A stretch of 64,000 nucleotides of DNA from Bacteroides cellulosilyticus DSM 14838 (GTDB taxonomy: Bacteria; Bacteroidota; Bacteroidia; Bacteroidales; Bacteroidaceae), in NCBI RefSeq assembly GCF_000158035.1, contig NZ_EQ973490.1, forward strand, positions 2,020,278 to 2,084,277, in the 5' to 3' direction. Below, one piece after another: positions 27,385 through 36,689 of the stretch. The notes beneath the pieces are model-generated. The model saw only the letters and a program-made list of their open reading frames with translations. It ran no database searches and was not told the origin of the DNA. The first letter of the stretch is position 1. The number at the start of each line of letters is the position of its first letter. The position numbers and the translations under genes are program-made.

Positions 27385-27439
27385 CATGCTTTTTGAACCT
27401 TGCTCCGGTTGGAGAAGTACAAGGTAGTTAACACATAGA

Positions 27440-27495
27440 AAGAGGTAGTCCGTTAGATCTGTTTATAACAGGTTAGGAGGACTGCCTCTTTTTTA
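27440..27495 (+). terminator. Terminator after the DUF2795 gene
   Basis: AGAGGTAGTCC (27441-27451) pairs at 10 of 11 bases with GGACTGCCTCT (27479-27489), followed by six T. It lies between the DUF2795 stop and the helicase start. Confidence 0.8.
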
Positions 27496-27508
27496 TATTA
27501 TTCCATTT

Positions 27509-29950
27509 ATGACTGAAACACGAGAAAAAACGGTATGCCGCCTGCCGGAACTAAAAGAACGGCACTTACCCGGAGATTGCCGGGAAGCGGTATACACGCT
27601 TTTAAAAGAGACTTACGGTTACGAACAATTTCGTGATCTGGAAGTGTACGACGATTTGTTCAAGGGGAAGGACACGCTTCAAATTTCACAGGGACAATTG
27701 ATAGAAAGTGTTATTGTCGAAGCAGAGAAAGCCCGGAATGGAGGAGAAGATGTGGATAACATCTTGCTTACAGCACCTACCGGTGCGGGAAAATCCTTGT
27801 TGTTCCAGTTGCCTGCCATCTATCTGGGTAATGAATACGGGATGCTTACCATTGTCGTATCTCCCTTGAAAGCATTGATTGTAGACCAGGTGGAAGGCTT
27901 GCAGGAATTGGGGTACATGCGTGTGGCGTATGCCTCTTCCGATTTGTCGCCCGAACAGAAGAACGAAGTGTACAGGCAGGTGCGTGAAAGTGAGGTGGAT
28001 CTATTCTATCTTTCACCGGAGTTGTTGCTCTCGTATGATATCAAGCACTTTGCTGGTGAACGGCGTATCGGTCTGGTCGTAGTGGACGAAGCCCATACGG
28101 TAACTACATGGGGCAAGGAATTCCGTGTGGATTATTGGTTTCTGGGGCGCTATCTGCAAGGTTTGAAGAAAAGCCTTGGATATGCATTCCCACTTTTTGC
28201 ACTGACGGCTACGGCTGTATGGAATCCGAAAGGAGGGAATGACATGGCGTTCGAAACCATTCGTTCATTGCAAATGGAGCCATGTGTGCTTTATGCAGGT
28301 ACAGTGAAACGCCGGAACATCGGCTTTGATATCCGGCAGATGGAGATAGAGGAAGGAGAAACCTATGATAAAGCCAAACAGCGTGTTGTGTCTGACCGTG
28401 TAGAGGATTTCCTCGACGGGCATAAGACTATTCTTTATTATCCTTTTGCAGGTGGTATCGACATGCGTCTGAAAACGTGGGTGAAATCGACGGATTGGCA
28501 CTTGGTCGCCTCCTACTATGGTAAGAAGGACAAAGAACAAAAAGCAGCTATTGTACAGGAGTTCAAAGAAGGCGAGAAGCGAATGATTGTGGCTACAAAG
28601 GCATTCGGCATGGGGGTGGATATCAGTGATATCGACCGGGTGTATCATGTGGCGCCTTCCAGCACATTTGTGGACTATATACAGGAGATCGGACGTGCAG
28701 CCCGTGATACGGATATTCATGGAATCTCGGCGACGGATTATCATGAAAGGGATTTCTATTATATGAAGCGCCTGCACATGGCGGGCAATATAGCACAGGA
28801 ACAGTTGTCGCTGATTTTGAAGAAGCTGATGGAAGTGTACCGGATGAAAGGCGAAAAACAGGAAATGCTGGTGTCTTTGTCCGACTTTGAGTTTGTGGTG
28901 AAATTGCCAAGAATGAAGAACAAGCTGGAATATGAAGCGGAACTTGGACAATTGATTAAGACTGCTCTGCTATGGTTGGAAGATGATTTGAGCCATCGTT
29001 ATGGAAAGAAATTGCTGGAAGTGAGTCCGCAAAACCTGCTGACGGAAGGATATATTCAGGATAAGACTGGTGATGTTTTTATTCATGAGTTCAAGGATTA
29101 TCTTACGAAGGTGAAGGGCACGGAAGATGTGTATACGGCACGTTTGGAGAAACTGTGGGAAGAACGTTTCGCAGAGTTGGGATATAGAGAATTTAAACAG
29201 AAATTGAATGGTGGTACGTTGTGGGAAGGTTCCCGTGCAGTATCTGTGGGTAAGCATGAAGTATTGCTGAAAGAAGATGCAGCCGTAATTCGCCAACGAA
29301 TGGATGGACTGTTCTATAGTTTGAAGACTTTGCTTGTTGATAAGTTGCGGAAGACTAAGGGGCGTTTTGATGAAGAAGAATTGCGTGCGATATTTGCCGA
29401 GCATGGTATGGATGTGCCGTCAGCGAAACGTTTCATTGGTTCACTGCTGGAGTCACGTACGGAAGAAGGGCGTAGTGTGAGCTATATCAGTAGTGTGAAG
29501 AAGAAAGACTCCAATGAACTTTCTTTCACGGTGACGAAAGGATTTGACTTGTTGCTGTCGCGCTATCAGAAACTCTTTAGCCAGCGTATTGTGGGTAAAA
29601 AAGGTGACCGGTTATTGTTCTATAGCACTCCGTTCTCTGATTTGAATATGCTGCTTAATCTCCTTTCCATGCTCGATTGTCTTTCATTCAGTGTAGAAGG
29701 TGGCGGTACGCCTTGTGTGCAGGTGTGTTTCGATGACCCTGAGAGCTTACAGCAGATTGCGTCCTCCGATGAATATCATAATCTGATACTTGAGAATAAT
29801 GAGCAGATATTTCAGGAGCAGATCGAACTGTTCTCTTTCTTCTTCGGAACGGATGGAATGGATGATACGAAACGCTGGGATTTTATTGAAGACTACTTTA
29901 CCGGAATGGGAGTAGAGGAGCTGAAGGCGAAGTATGCTGCTCCACTATAA
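27509..29950 (+). CDS. RecQ-like superfamily 2 DNA helicase
   Basis: An 813-residue ATP-dependent helicase. Walker A is APTGAGKSLLFQLPA (about residue 90) and the DEAH box is VVDEAHTVTTWGKEF. Motif III is FALTATAVW, and the second RecA domain ends in YIQEIGRAARDTD, the RecQ motif VI. After the helicase core (to about 420) there is a long, unfamiliar C-terminal half without a clear RQC or HRDC domain. It is therefore related to but longer than and different from RecQ of about 600-730 residues. It overlaps the convergent DUF3037 gene by 6 bp. Role in repair or defence is not decided by the sequence. Confidence 0.88.
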   Translation: MTETREKTVCRLPELKERHLPGDCREAVYTLLKETYGYEQFRDLEVYDDLFKGKDTLQISQGQLIESVIVEAEKARNGGEDVDNILLTAPTGAGKSLLFQLPAIYLGNEYGMLTIVVSPLKALIVDQVEGLQELGYMRVAYASSDLSPEQKNEVYRQVRESEVDLFYLSPELLLSYDIKHFAGERRIGLVVVDEAHTVTTWGKEFRVDYWFLGRYLQGLKKSLGYAFPLFALTATAVWNPKGGNDMAFETIRSLQMEPCVLYAGTVKRRNIGFDIRQMEIEEGETYDKAKQRVVSDRVEDFLDGHKTILYYPFAGGIDMRLKTWVKSTDWHLVASYYGKKDKEQKAAIVQEFKEGEKRMIVATKAFGMGVDISDIDRVYHVAPSSTFVDYIQEIGRAARDTDIHGISATDYHERDFYYMKRLHMAGNIAQEQLSLILKKLMEVYRMKGEKQEMLVSLSDFEFVVKLPRMKNKLEYEAELGQLIKTALLWLEDDLSHRYGKKLLEVSPQNLLTEGYIQDKTGDVFIHEFKDYLTKVKGTEDVYTARLEKLWEERFAELGYREFKQKLNGGTLWEGSRAVSVGKHEVLLKEDAAVIRQRMDGLFYSLKTLLVDKLRKTKGRFDEEELRAIFAEHGMDVPSAKRFIGSLLESRTEEGRSVSYISSVKKKDSNELSFTVTKGFDLLLSRYQKLFSQRIVGKKGDRLLFYSTPFSDLNMLLNLLSMLDCLSFSVEGGGTPCVQVCFDDPESLQQIASSDEYHNLILENNEQIFQEQIELFSFFFGTDGMDDTKRWDFIEDYFTGMGVEELKAKYAAPL

Positions 29951-30328
29951 AACCAATTCTTTGAATAATCTTTCTAACGTCCTGTCCAGATCGTCGGAGA
30001 AACCGGCATGCGGACGGGACGTTTGAATACAGGAACTTCTCACGGCAGTCAGCCAGCGGAAACGTTCCGGTACATCAAGTTGGGCGATGGGGCCGCCGTC
30101 TTTGGCTCCCGAACATATTTTATTAAATACATCCAAATGGGCAAATACCAATTCCCGGTCTACTTCGGAAACATATAGCTTCAGTTTGTCCTCGTTTACC
30201 TGACAAACGGACTTGATGTAACCTGCCCTTTTCGAGAAAAGGATTACTCCCACATTGAAGAACTCCTCACGTTCTACTTTGGGAACCAGGCGAATAACTG
30301 CGTATTCATATAAGTGCTTTCCTTGCAT
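29945..30328 (-). CDS. DUF3037 family protein
   Basis: A 127-residue protein with the DUF3037 start (YEYAVIRLVPKVEREEFFNVGVILFSK). Function unknown. It starts inside the 3' end of the HipA-like kinase gene (23-bp overlap), so the two are translationally coupled. DUF3037 genes are commonly found next to this kinase type. Its 3' end overlaps the convergent helicase by 6 bp. Confidence 0.88.
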   Translation of the reverse strand: MQGKHLYEYAVIRLVPKVEREEFFNVGVILFSKRAGYIKSVCQVNEDKLKLYVSEVDRELVFAHLDVFNKICSGAKDGGPIAQLDVPERFRWLTAVRSSCIQTSRPHAGFSDDLDRTLERLFKELVL

Positions 30329-31091
30329 TCTGTGCTTCTTTTATAAATATTTCGGAATGGGCCAGTCTTTCGGTCAGAAAGCGGGTATAGATATCTCTGA
30401 TTTCTTCGGGCGTTTCATGGGTATCTTCCCAGTGCAGCCAGTCGTCAGGAATAAGTGCGACGATCTGCTGTATCTTTTCATCGGTCAGCATGGGACGAAG
30501 GAGGGTATCGGCTTCTTCAAGTCGGGATGCTTCGGGTAGCAGCACGTGATTTTTGATATAGGTGAACGGACTTACCGCATGTTTCTCCCAGTTTTCCCAT
30601 GAATGGTGAAAGTAAAGAGAAGCACCGTGGTCTATCAGCCAAAGTTCCTTGTGCCACATCAACATGTTGGTGTTGCGAAAAGTACGGTCTATATTGGTCA
30701 GGTAGGCATCCAGCCAGACAATACGTGAGGCAAGTTCCGGATCTACCTTGGTCGCTACAGGATCGAATGTCAGGGCACCCGAAAGGAAGTGTAACCCCAG
30801 GTTCAGTCCGCGGCTACCTTGCAATAAGTCTTGTATCTCTTCGTCTCCTTCGGTCCGTCCGAATGCTTCATCGAGGTTCAGGAACACCAGCTCCGGCACT
30901 CTGAATCCAAGTATATGCGCAACCTCTCCACCAATTAATTCGGATATTAATGCCTTTGTTCCATGCCCGGCACCACGAAACTTTACGACGTATTTGAATT
31001 CGTCATCAGCTTCCGCCAGTGCTGGCAGTGAACCGCCTTCGCGTAAAGGAGTGATGTAACGGGTCAGATTGACTGTTCGCAACTCTATCAT
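30306..31091 (-). CDS. HipA-like kinase family protein
   Basis: A 261-residue protein of the short HipA-like family. The catalytic loop is seen in WLDAYLTNIDRTFRNTNML and the metal-binding Asp in LIDHGASLYF. The N-terminal half has the nucleotide-binding lobe (YVVKFRGAGHGTKALISELI). Full-length HipA is about 440 residues, so this is the compact variant without the N-terminal HipB-interacting subdomain. No HipB-like antitoxin is adjacent; the overlapping partner is DUF3037. It may not be a toxin at all. Confidence 0.85.
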   Translation of the reverse strand: MIELRTVNLTRYITPLREGGSLPALAEADDEFKYVVKFRGAGHGTKALISELIGGEVAHILGFRVPELVFLNLDEAFGRTEGDEEIQDLLQGSRGLNLGLHFLSGALTFDPVATKVDPELASRIVWLDAYLTNIDRTFRNTNMLMWHKELWLIDHGASLYFHHSWENWEKHAVSPFTYIKNHVLLPEASRLEEADTLLRPMLTDEKIQQIVALIPDDWLHWEDTHETPEEIRDIYTRFLTERLAHSEIFIKEAQNARKALI

Positions 31092-31164
31092 GATTGTCCT
31101 TTCAGAAAATAGTTAGGCCGTCCGGCTCTTTTGAGGGGATGACTGTTGCAAAGATAGTGAATAT

Positions 31165-31530
31165 TCACGATTGCCCAAGGCTGGCTTCCAGAAACTGTTG
31201 CAGAATGCGGGCATGATTACGGACAGGTTCTTTGGAGGCATATAGCAAAGTAACTGTTTTATAGGGTTTGATTGATACCAGAAAGTTCCGTGTGGCTTCA
31301 GAAGTTTCCAGTTCTTTCCGATACATATCTGAGAAAGCCTCCCAATGTCCTGCCGTATCTTCATGAAACCATTTCCTGAGTTCAGGGGAAGGCGTGATGT
31401 CTTTTTCCCAGACATCATATTTCAGATATTCTTTTTTCATGCCGCGAGGCCATAGACGATCTACCAATACGCGGTAACCGTCTTCTGCTTCGGGGTCTTC
31501 ATAGACCCGTTTGATTTTTATCTGCGTCAT
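31165..31530 (-). CDS. DUF488 family protein
   Basis: A 121-residue protein with the DUF488 signature (RVLVDRLWPRGMKKEYL, WFHEDTAGHWEAF, VTLLYASKEPVRNHARIL). The family has no firm function. It lies 73 bp upstream of the HipA-like gene on the same strand; whether they share a transcript is unclear. Confidence 0.9.
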   Translation of the reverse strand: MTQIKIKRVYEDPEAEDGYRVLVDRLWPRGMKKEYLKYDVWEKDITPSPELRKWFHEDTAGHWEAFSDMYRKELETSEATRNFLVSIKPYKTVTLLYASKEPVRNHARILQQFLEASLGQS

Positions 31531-31596
31531 AGCTTTCTTTTTTATATATACAAATAATTGGTAGAATTAGTTCATTACTTTTCGGTTATGAATTAA

Positions 31597-31690
31597 TTCA
31601 CCACAGAGTAACACAGAGTTTCACAGAGTTTAATCAATTTGAAATCACAAGAATAGAACTCCGTGAAACTCTGTGTTACTCTGTGGTGAA
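31597..31690. repeat. 34-bp inverted repeat (CACAGAGT type), 26-bp loop
   Basis: Arms 31597-31630 and 31657-31690 pair at 33 of 34 positions. Each arm contains three copies of ACAGAGT/CACAGAGTT in phase. It sits between divergently transcribed genes (DUF488 and the porP/sprF gene), so it is not placed like a terminator. The rest of 31531-31849 holds nothing I recognise. Confidence 0.85.
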
Positions 31691-31849
31691 AACTCATTAC
31701 TAATACGTTATGAGGTCAAGTGATAAGTGATCTCTTTTTCCTTGAAACGAATTATCTGTTTGTGGTAAATACATGGCCTGTTTCCAGAGTCTTTCTCTTT
31801 TTGATTCTGTTTTACACAATTTTTTCTCGTTTTATCAGTTCTTATATTG

Positions 31850-32803
31850 ATGAAATGTAGCCGTATCCTGAAATATATAATTTTTATCTGTCTTTTCTTT
31901 TGTGCGGCAAAAGGTCAGGCGCAATTTGATGCACGCTTCAGTCAATACTGGGAGGTGAAGGGATATTATCATCCCGGCTGGGTGGGGCAGACAGATAATA
32001 AAATGAATATTTATGGTTCGTATGGCATGCAGTTGATGGGTTTTACACATGCTCCGCGCGTGATGTACTTTGGAGCTGATATGCCTTTTACTCTGTTCAA
32101 TAAACAGCATGGTGTGGGTGTTGGCTTTTTCAATGAGGGGATCGGCTTGTTCCGTAATCAACGTTTTTGGGGACAATATGCCTATCAGATGAAAATCCGG
32201 AAAGGCAAGTTGGGTATCGGACTTCAAGTGGGGATGCTGACCGTATCGTTTGATCCGTCTGATATCAATCTTGGAGATGAAACGGATGATGAAGCTTTTC
32301 CGACTGCTGCGGAGAGTGGAATGGCCGTTGATCTCGGACTGGGTGGATACTATTCGCACCCTAAATTTTATGCAGGATTTTCTGCCCATCATCTGACGGC
32401 TCCCCGTGTCTCTCTGGGAGACAAAAGCCAAATAAAAATACATCCTATCTTTTATTTGACAGGTGGATACAATATTCAGACGCGTAATCCGTTAATTTCC
32501 ATACAACCTTCTATGCAGTTGCAAAGTGATTTTACTTCTACAAGGCTGGATGTAACGGGGCGATTGTTTTATACCTATCATTCCCGGGTGCTTAGTGGAG
32601 GATTGACTTATTCGCCGGATACCTCGGTGACATTCAGTTTCGGATTGACGGTGCGGGGCGTGACGTTAGGATATGCTTATGAGTGTTTTACTTCGAAGAT
32701 AGGTGTCGCAAGTGGTAGCCACGATCTGCTAGTGAGGTATGCATTGGACTTGAATGTATTTAAGAAAAACCGGAATTTGCATAAGAGTGTACGGATTTTG
32801 TAA
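31850..32803 (+). CDS. PorP/SprF family type IX secretion membrane protein
   Basis: A 317-residue outer-membrane beta-barrel protein. A signal peptide ending AKGQAQ is followed by the family start FDARFSQYWEVKGYYHPGW. GFFNEGIGLFRNQ is typical, and the C-terminal strands match PorP/SprF proteins that accompany gldK-N clusters. ATG 31850 is preferred to an in-frame TTG at 31847. It begins the type IX cluster, with gldK 15 nt downstream. Confidence 0.9.
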   Translation: MKCSRILKYIIFICLFFCAAKGQAQFDARFSQYWEVKGYYHPGWVGQTDNKMNIYGSYGMQLMGFTHAPRVMYFGADMPFTLFNKQHGVGVGFFNEGIGLFRNQRFWGQYAYQMKIRKGKLGIGLQVGMLTVSFDPSDINLGDETDDEAFPTAAESGMAVDLGLGGYYSHPKFYAGFSAHHLTAPRVSLGDKSQIKIHPIFYLTGGYNIQTRNPLISIQPSMQLQSDFTSTRLDVTGRLFYTYHSRVLSGGLTYSPDTSVTFSFGLTVRGVTLGYAYECFTSKIGVASGSHDLLVRYALDLNVFKKNRNLHKSVRIL

Positions 32804-32818
32804 GAGAATATACGAACA

Positions 32819-34276
32819 ATGGGAAAGAATAAAGGAATGAAAACAATTCATGCGTGGTACGGGGCGGCTTTATTGCTGTTCGGTTCGCTGGTTTCGTGCA
32901 TGGGGACGGTGGGAAACAGTTCCATGAGAGGTGGCGAAGTGATAGGAGCCAGTGCTGTGGTATGGAATGAGCCTGCGCCTTACGGTATGGTGCTGGTGAA
33001 ACGTGGTTCGGTGAAAATGGGCCCCGACAAGCAAGATAGCTTGTGGGGAACAATCGTTCCTTCACGGGAAATTTCAGTCGAGTCTTTCTGGATGGATGAT
33101 ACGGAAGTGACGGTTGCCGAATATAAACAGTTTGTCAATTGGGTACGCGATTCCATTATCCGTGAACGTCTGGCAGATCCTGCTTATGGCGGTAATGAAT
33201 TATATAAGATAGAAGAAGACCGGGAAGGAAATCCTATCAAACCTTATTTGAACTGGTCGAAGCCCATTCCCTGGAAGCGGGCGACAGAGGATGAACAGAT
33301 GGCTATCGAAAGCGTATATAAGCATCATCCTATCGACGGTACGCTGATGCTGGATGCCGGTCAGATGAATTATTATTATGAGATTTATGACTATACTGAG
33401 GCTGCCAAGCGTCATAATCGCCTGAATCCCGCTGAACGTGTTAAGAATACCGATATACAGGTGAACCCGGAAGAGGTGATTATGATAACGAAGGATACGG
33501 CATACATTGATGATGAAGGGCGGATTGTGAACCGTACTATTACACGTCCGTTATCCAGCGAATGGGATTTTCTAAACAGCTATATAGTAAATGTTTATCC
33601 CGATACAACCTGTTGGGTGAATGACTTTCCGAATGCGAATAATGAACAATATATGCGTTTGTATTTCAACCATCCCAGTTACAACGAGCATCCGGTGGTG
33701 GGTGTCAGCTGGGAACAGGCGAATGCGTTTTGTGCATGGCGTACCAATTATTTACTTGCAGGTCTGCGTGGACAGGCTAAATATATCCAGCGCTATCGCC
33801 TGCCGACCGAGGCCGAATGGGAATTTGCCGCACGCGGAAGGGAGGATAATAAATATCCCTGGAAAGAGAGTGAGGAAACCAAAGATGACCGTGGATGCTA
33901 CAATGCGAACTATAAGCCGGGTAAAGGAAATTACACCAAAGACGGCAATCTGATTTCAACCCGTGTAGGAGCTTATACACCCAACTCGAATGGATTGTAT
34001 GACATGGCAGGTAATGTGGCGGAGTGGACTTCAACGGCTTATACTGAGTCGGGAGTTCTGCAAGCAAGTGACATCAATCCGGATATTCAGTATAATGCCG
34101 CGCCGGATGATCCGTATGCGATGAAGAAGAAAGTGGTGCGTGGTGGTTCATGGAAAGATGTAAACGCGTTTATTCGTTCGGATGCCCGTACGGCGGAGTA
34201 TCAGAATGAGCAACGTTCGTATGTGGGGTTCCGTTGCGTACGTACACAAGTGGGATATAATAAGAAGGGGAAATGA
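32819..34276 (+). CDS. gldK: Type IX secretion / gliding lipoprotein GldK (PorK)
   Basis: A 485-residue outer-membrane lipoprotein (lipobox LVSC near residue 27) with a formylglycine-generating-enzyme-like (SUMF1) domain. Typical segments are GMVLVKRGSVKMGPDK, SFWMDDTEVTVAEYKQFVNW and YDMAGNVAEWTS. In other Bacteroidota GldK/PorK and GldN/PorN form the periplasmic ring of the type IX secretion system. An in-frame ATG at 32837 begins closer to the hydrophobic segment and could be the true start. Neighbours gldL, gldM and gldN are in the standard order. Confidence 0.92.
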   Translation: MGKNKGMKTIHAWYGAALLLFGSLVSCMGTVGNSSMRGGEVIGASAVVWNEPAPYGMVLVKRGSVKMGPDKQDSLWGTIVPSREISVESFWMDDTEVTVAEYKQFVNWVRDSIIRERLADPAYGGNELYKIEEDREGNPIKPYLNWSKPIPWKRATEDEQMAIESVYKHHPIDGTLMLDAGQMNYYYEIYDYTEAAKRHNRLNPAERVKNTDIQVNPEEVIMITKDTAYIDDEGRIVNRTITRPLSSEWDFLNSYIVNVYPDTTCWVNDFPNANNEQYMRLYFNHPSYNEHPVVGVSWEQANAFCAWRTNYLLAGLRGQAKYIQRYRLPTEAEWEFAARGREDNKYPWKESEETKDDRGCYNANYKPGKGNYTKDGNLISTRVGAYTPNSNGLYDMAGNVAEWTSTAYTESGVLQASDINPDIQYNAAPDDPYAMKKKVVRGGSWKDVNAFIRSDARTAEYQNEQRSYVGFRCVRTQVGYNKKGK

Positions 34277-34296
34277 TAAGATGGTAAAATGGTAAG

Positions 34297-35007
34297 ATGA
34301 TGGAAAAAGATACTGTAAATAAAAAGAGGGATTTTGGACAAAAGTTGCAGGACTTTATGGCAAGTTACCGTGGCAAGGTCATTATGAACTATGCTTATAG
34401 CTGGGGTGCTGCTATCGTCATTGCCGGTACATTGTTCAAACTGACGCACTTGCCTGGTGCCAACTTGATGTTGTGGATTGGTATGGGAACAGAGGTACTG
34501 GTGTTTTTTATTTCTGCATTTGATTTGCCGAAAAGGCAGACGGAGGCGGCTACATCCGGCGGTATCGTTGTGGTGGGAGATGGTACAATCGGCAGTGCCG
34601 GTGGATGGACAAATGATTTGCCGAAGGCACAATCCGTCCCTTCAAACCAGCCGGTATCAGTGACTGTAGGAGCGAATCAATATTCACCCGGAACTCCGGC
34701 CCCTGCTTTTACTCCTGAAATGGAAGAAACTACGCAGGCTTACATAGCCCAACTGAAAGAAATGACAGAAATGCTTTCGCACTTTACAGCACAGGCCGAA
34801 TCTCTTTCACATGATGCTGAGCAGATGAGCGCTTTAAACCGTAATCTGGCAGGTATCAACGCCATCTATGAAATGCAGCTTCGTAGTGCCAGCACTCAGA
34901 TTAATACAATCGATCAGGTGCATGAACAAACTCGCAAGATGGCGCGTCAGATAGAAGAACTGAATGCTGTCTATGCCCGTATGCTACAAGCCGTGCAGGT
35001 TAAGTGA
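34297..35007 (+). CDS. gldL: Type IX secretion motor protein GldL (PorL)
   Basis: A 236-residue inner-membrane protein with two N-terminal helices: MNYAYSWGAAIVIAGTLFKL and the LMLWIGMGTEVLVFFISAF region. This is the hallmark of GldL, which drives type IX secretion or gliding with GldM using the proton gradient. The cytoplasmic C-terminus is coiled-coil-like (ALNRNLAGINAIYEMQLRSA). The first ATG may be 34297 or 34300. It is 20 nt after gldK. Confidence 0.93.
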   Translation: MMEKDTVNKKRDFGQKLQDFMASYRGKVIMNYAYSWGAAIVIAGTLFKLTHLPGANLMLWIGMGTEVLVFFISAFDLPKRQTEAATSGGIVVVGDGTIGSAGGWTNDLPKAQSVPSNQPVSVTVGANQYSPGTPAPAFTPEMEETTQAYIAQLKEMTEMLSHFTAQAESLSHDAEQMSALNRNLAGINAIYEMQLRSASTQINTIDQVHEQTRKMARQIEELNAVYARMLQAVQVK

Positions 35008-35051
35008 TAAAGTGGTGAAGCGATAGAACGAGAGTTAAAGCTATCGTGCAG

Positions 35052-35076
35052 CCAAATTGTAAATTGTAAATTGTAA
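35052..35076. repeat. Tandem AAATTGTA repeat between gldL and gldM
   Basis: Three head-to-tail copies of the 8-mer AAATTGTA end 9 bp before the gldM start. Such short slipped repeats are common in Bacteroidota intergenic gaps. Confidence 0.6.
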
Positions 35077-35084
35077 ATAACCCC

Positions 35085-36656
35085 ATGTCTCTGAACACCA
35101 ACCCGGATTCTCCGCGTCAGAAGATGATAAACCTGATGTATATCGTCCTGATGGCGATGCTGGCACTCAACGTTTCGTCGGATGTGTTGAATGGTTTTTC
35201 ATTGGTAGATGAAAGTCTTTCCCGTACAACGGTAAACTCTACCGTGCAGAATCAATCACTATATGACGGGCTTGCCGGTGCCAACGAACGTAATCCTGAG
35301 AAAATAGGACCGTGGTTTGAGAAAGCGGTACGTGTGAAGAATATGTCCGATTCGCTCTATACCTATGTGGATGAATTGAAACTACGCATTGTGAAGGAAG
35401 CGGATGGCAAGAATGGGGATGTTGCCAATATCTCCAATAAAGAAGACTTGGAAGCTGCTTCTTTTGTGATGCTTGCACCTGGTAGCGGACAGGGCAAAGC
35501 GCTGTTCAACCGCATCAATCAATACCGGGAAAATATTCTGACTCTTGTTACCGATCCGATACAACAGAAGATCATCCGTGATAATCTGGGTACTGAAGTA
35601 CCGCGTAAGGCGTCAGCTGCAGGAAAAAACTGGCAGGAATATATCTTTGAAAATACTCCGGTGGCCGCAGCTGTCACGCTGTTAACCAAGCTGCAAAGTG
35701 ATGTACGCTATGCTGAAGGTGAAGTATTGCATTTGTTGACGCAGAATACCGATGTGCAGGATGTACGTGTAAATCAACTTCAGGCTTATGTCATTCCTAC
35801 CTCTCAGAATGTGGTGCGCGGTGGTACGTACAGTGCCCGCGTCATTCTGGCTGCTGTGGACTCTACTCAGCGTCCTTCTATTTATATCGCCGGTGAAAAG
35901 CAACCGGATAATGCCGAAGGATGGTTCGAAACCGTTTGCAACCGTACAGGGGAGTTCTTTTTGGATGGTTATCTGGAGTTGGCGCAAGGGAATGGCGAAG
36001 TGCTTCGCAGAGAGTTCTCACAGAAATATACGGTGGTTGAACCTACTGCTACGGTTTCAGCTACAATGATGAATGTACTTTATGCCGGATATGATAATCC
36101 GATCAGTATTTCCGTTCCCGGAGTGCCGGGGGGACAAGTACAGGCAAGTATTGTGAATGGAAACGGAACTCTGAATCGTGCCGGAAACGGGTATATTGCT
36201 CATCCTACGACTATCGGTAAAGATGTAGTGATTCGTGTGACGGCATCCGTTGGCGGACGTACGCAGTCGATGGGGGATTATACTTATCGTGTGCGCCAGT
36301 TGCCTGATCCTTCACCGTTTATAGAATATACGGAAGACGGGACACCTAAACGATATCGGGGAGGCCGTGGATTATCTAAAGCAATTTTGATGAATACTCC
36401 CGGCATTGTAGCTGCTATTGATGATGGTTTGTTGAATATCAACTTCCGGGTGCTGGGATTTGAAACTGTTTTCTTTGATAATATGGGAAATGCCGTGCCG
36501 GAAGTGTCTTCGGGGGCTTCATTCTCTACACGTCAGAAAGATATGTTCCGCCGTTTATCCAGAGGTAAACGTTTCTATATTTCCCGGGTTCGTGCGGTGG
36601 GGCCGGATGGGGTGGAGCGTTTGTTGCCTACTACACTGGAAGTGATTGTGAATTAA
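35085..36656 (+). CDS. gldM: Type IX secretion motor protein GldM (PorM)
   Basis: A 523-residue inner-membrane protein with one N-terminal helix (MINLMYIVLMAMLALNVS) and a long periplasmic part built of four beta domains. This is the typical GldM layout; GldM connects the GldL motor to the GldK/GldN ring. The characteristic segments DSPRQKMINLMYIVLMAML and SDVLNGFSLVDESL are present. Length matches the family. Strong gene order evidence: gldL upstream, gldN remnant 33 nt downstream. Confidence 0.95.
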   Translation: MSLNTNPDSPRQKMINLMYIVLMAMLALNVSSDVLNGFSLVDESLSRTTVNSTVQNQSLYDGLAGANERNPEKIGPWFEKAVRVKNMSDSLYTYVDELKLRIVKEADGKNGDVANISNKEDLEAASFVMLAPGSGQGKALFNRINQYRENILTLVTDPIQQKIIRDNLGTEVPRKASAAGKNWQEYIFENTPVAAAVTLLTKLQSDVRYAEGEVLHLLTQNTDVQDVRVNQLQAYVIPTSQNVVRGGTYSARVILAAVDSTQRPSIYIAGEKQPDNAEGWFETVCNRTGEFFLDGYLELAQGNGEVLRREFSQKYTVVEPTATVSATMMNVLYAGYDNPISISVPGVPGGQVQASIVNGNGTLNRAGNGYIAHPTTIGKDVVIRVTASVGGRTQSMGDYTYRVRQLPDPSPFIEYTEDGTPKRYRGGRGLSKAILMNTPGIVAAIDDGLLNINFRVLGFETVFFDNMGNAVPEVSSGASFSTRQKDMFRRLSRGKRFYISRVRAVGPDGVERLLPTTLEVIVN

Positions 36657-36689
36657 AATTAGAAATCGAATATAATAAGGTATAAGACT

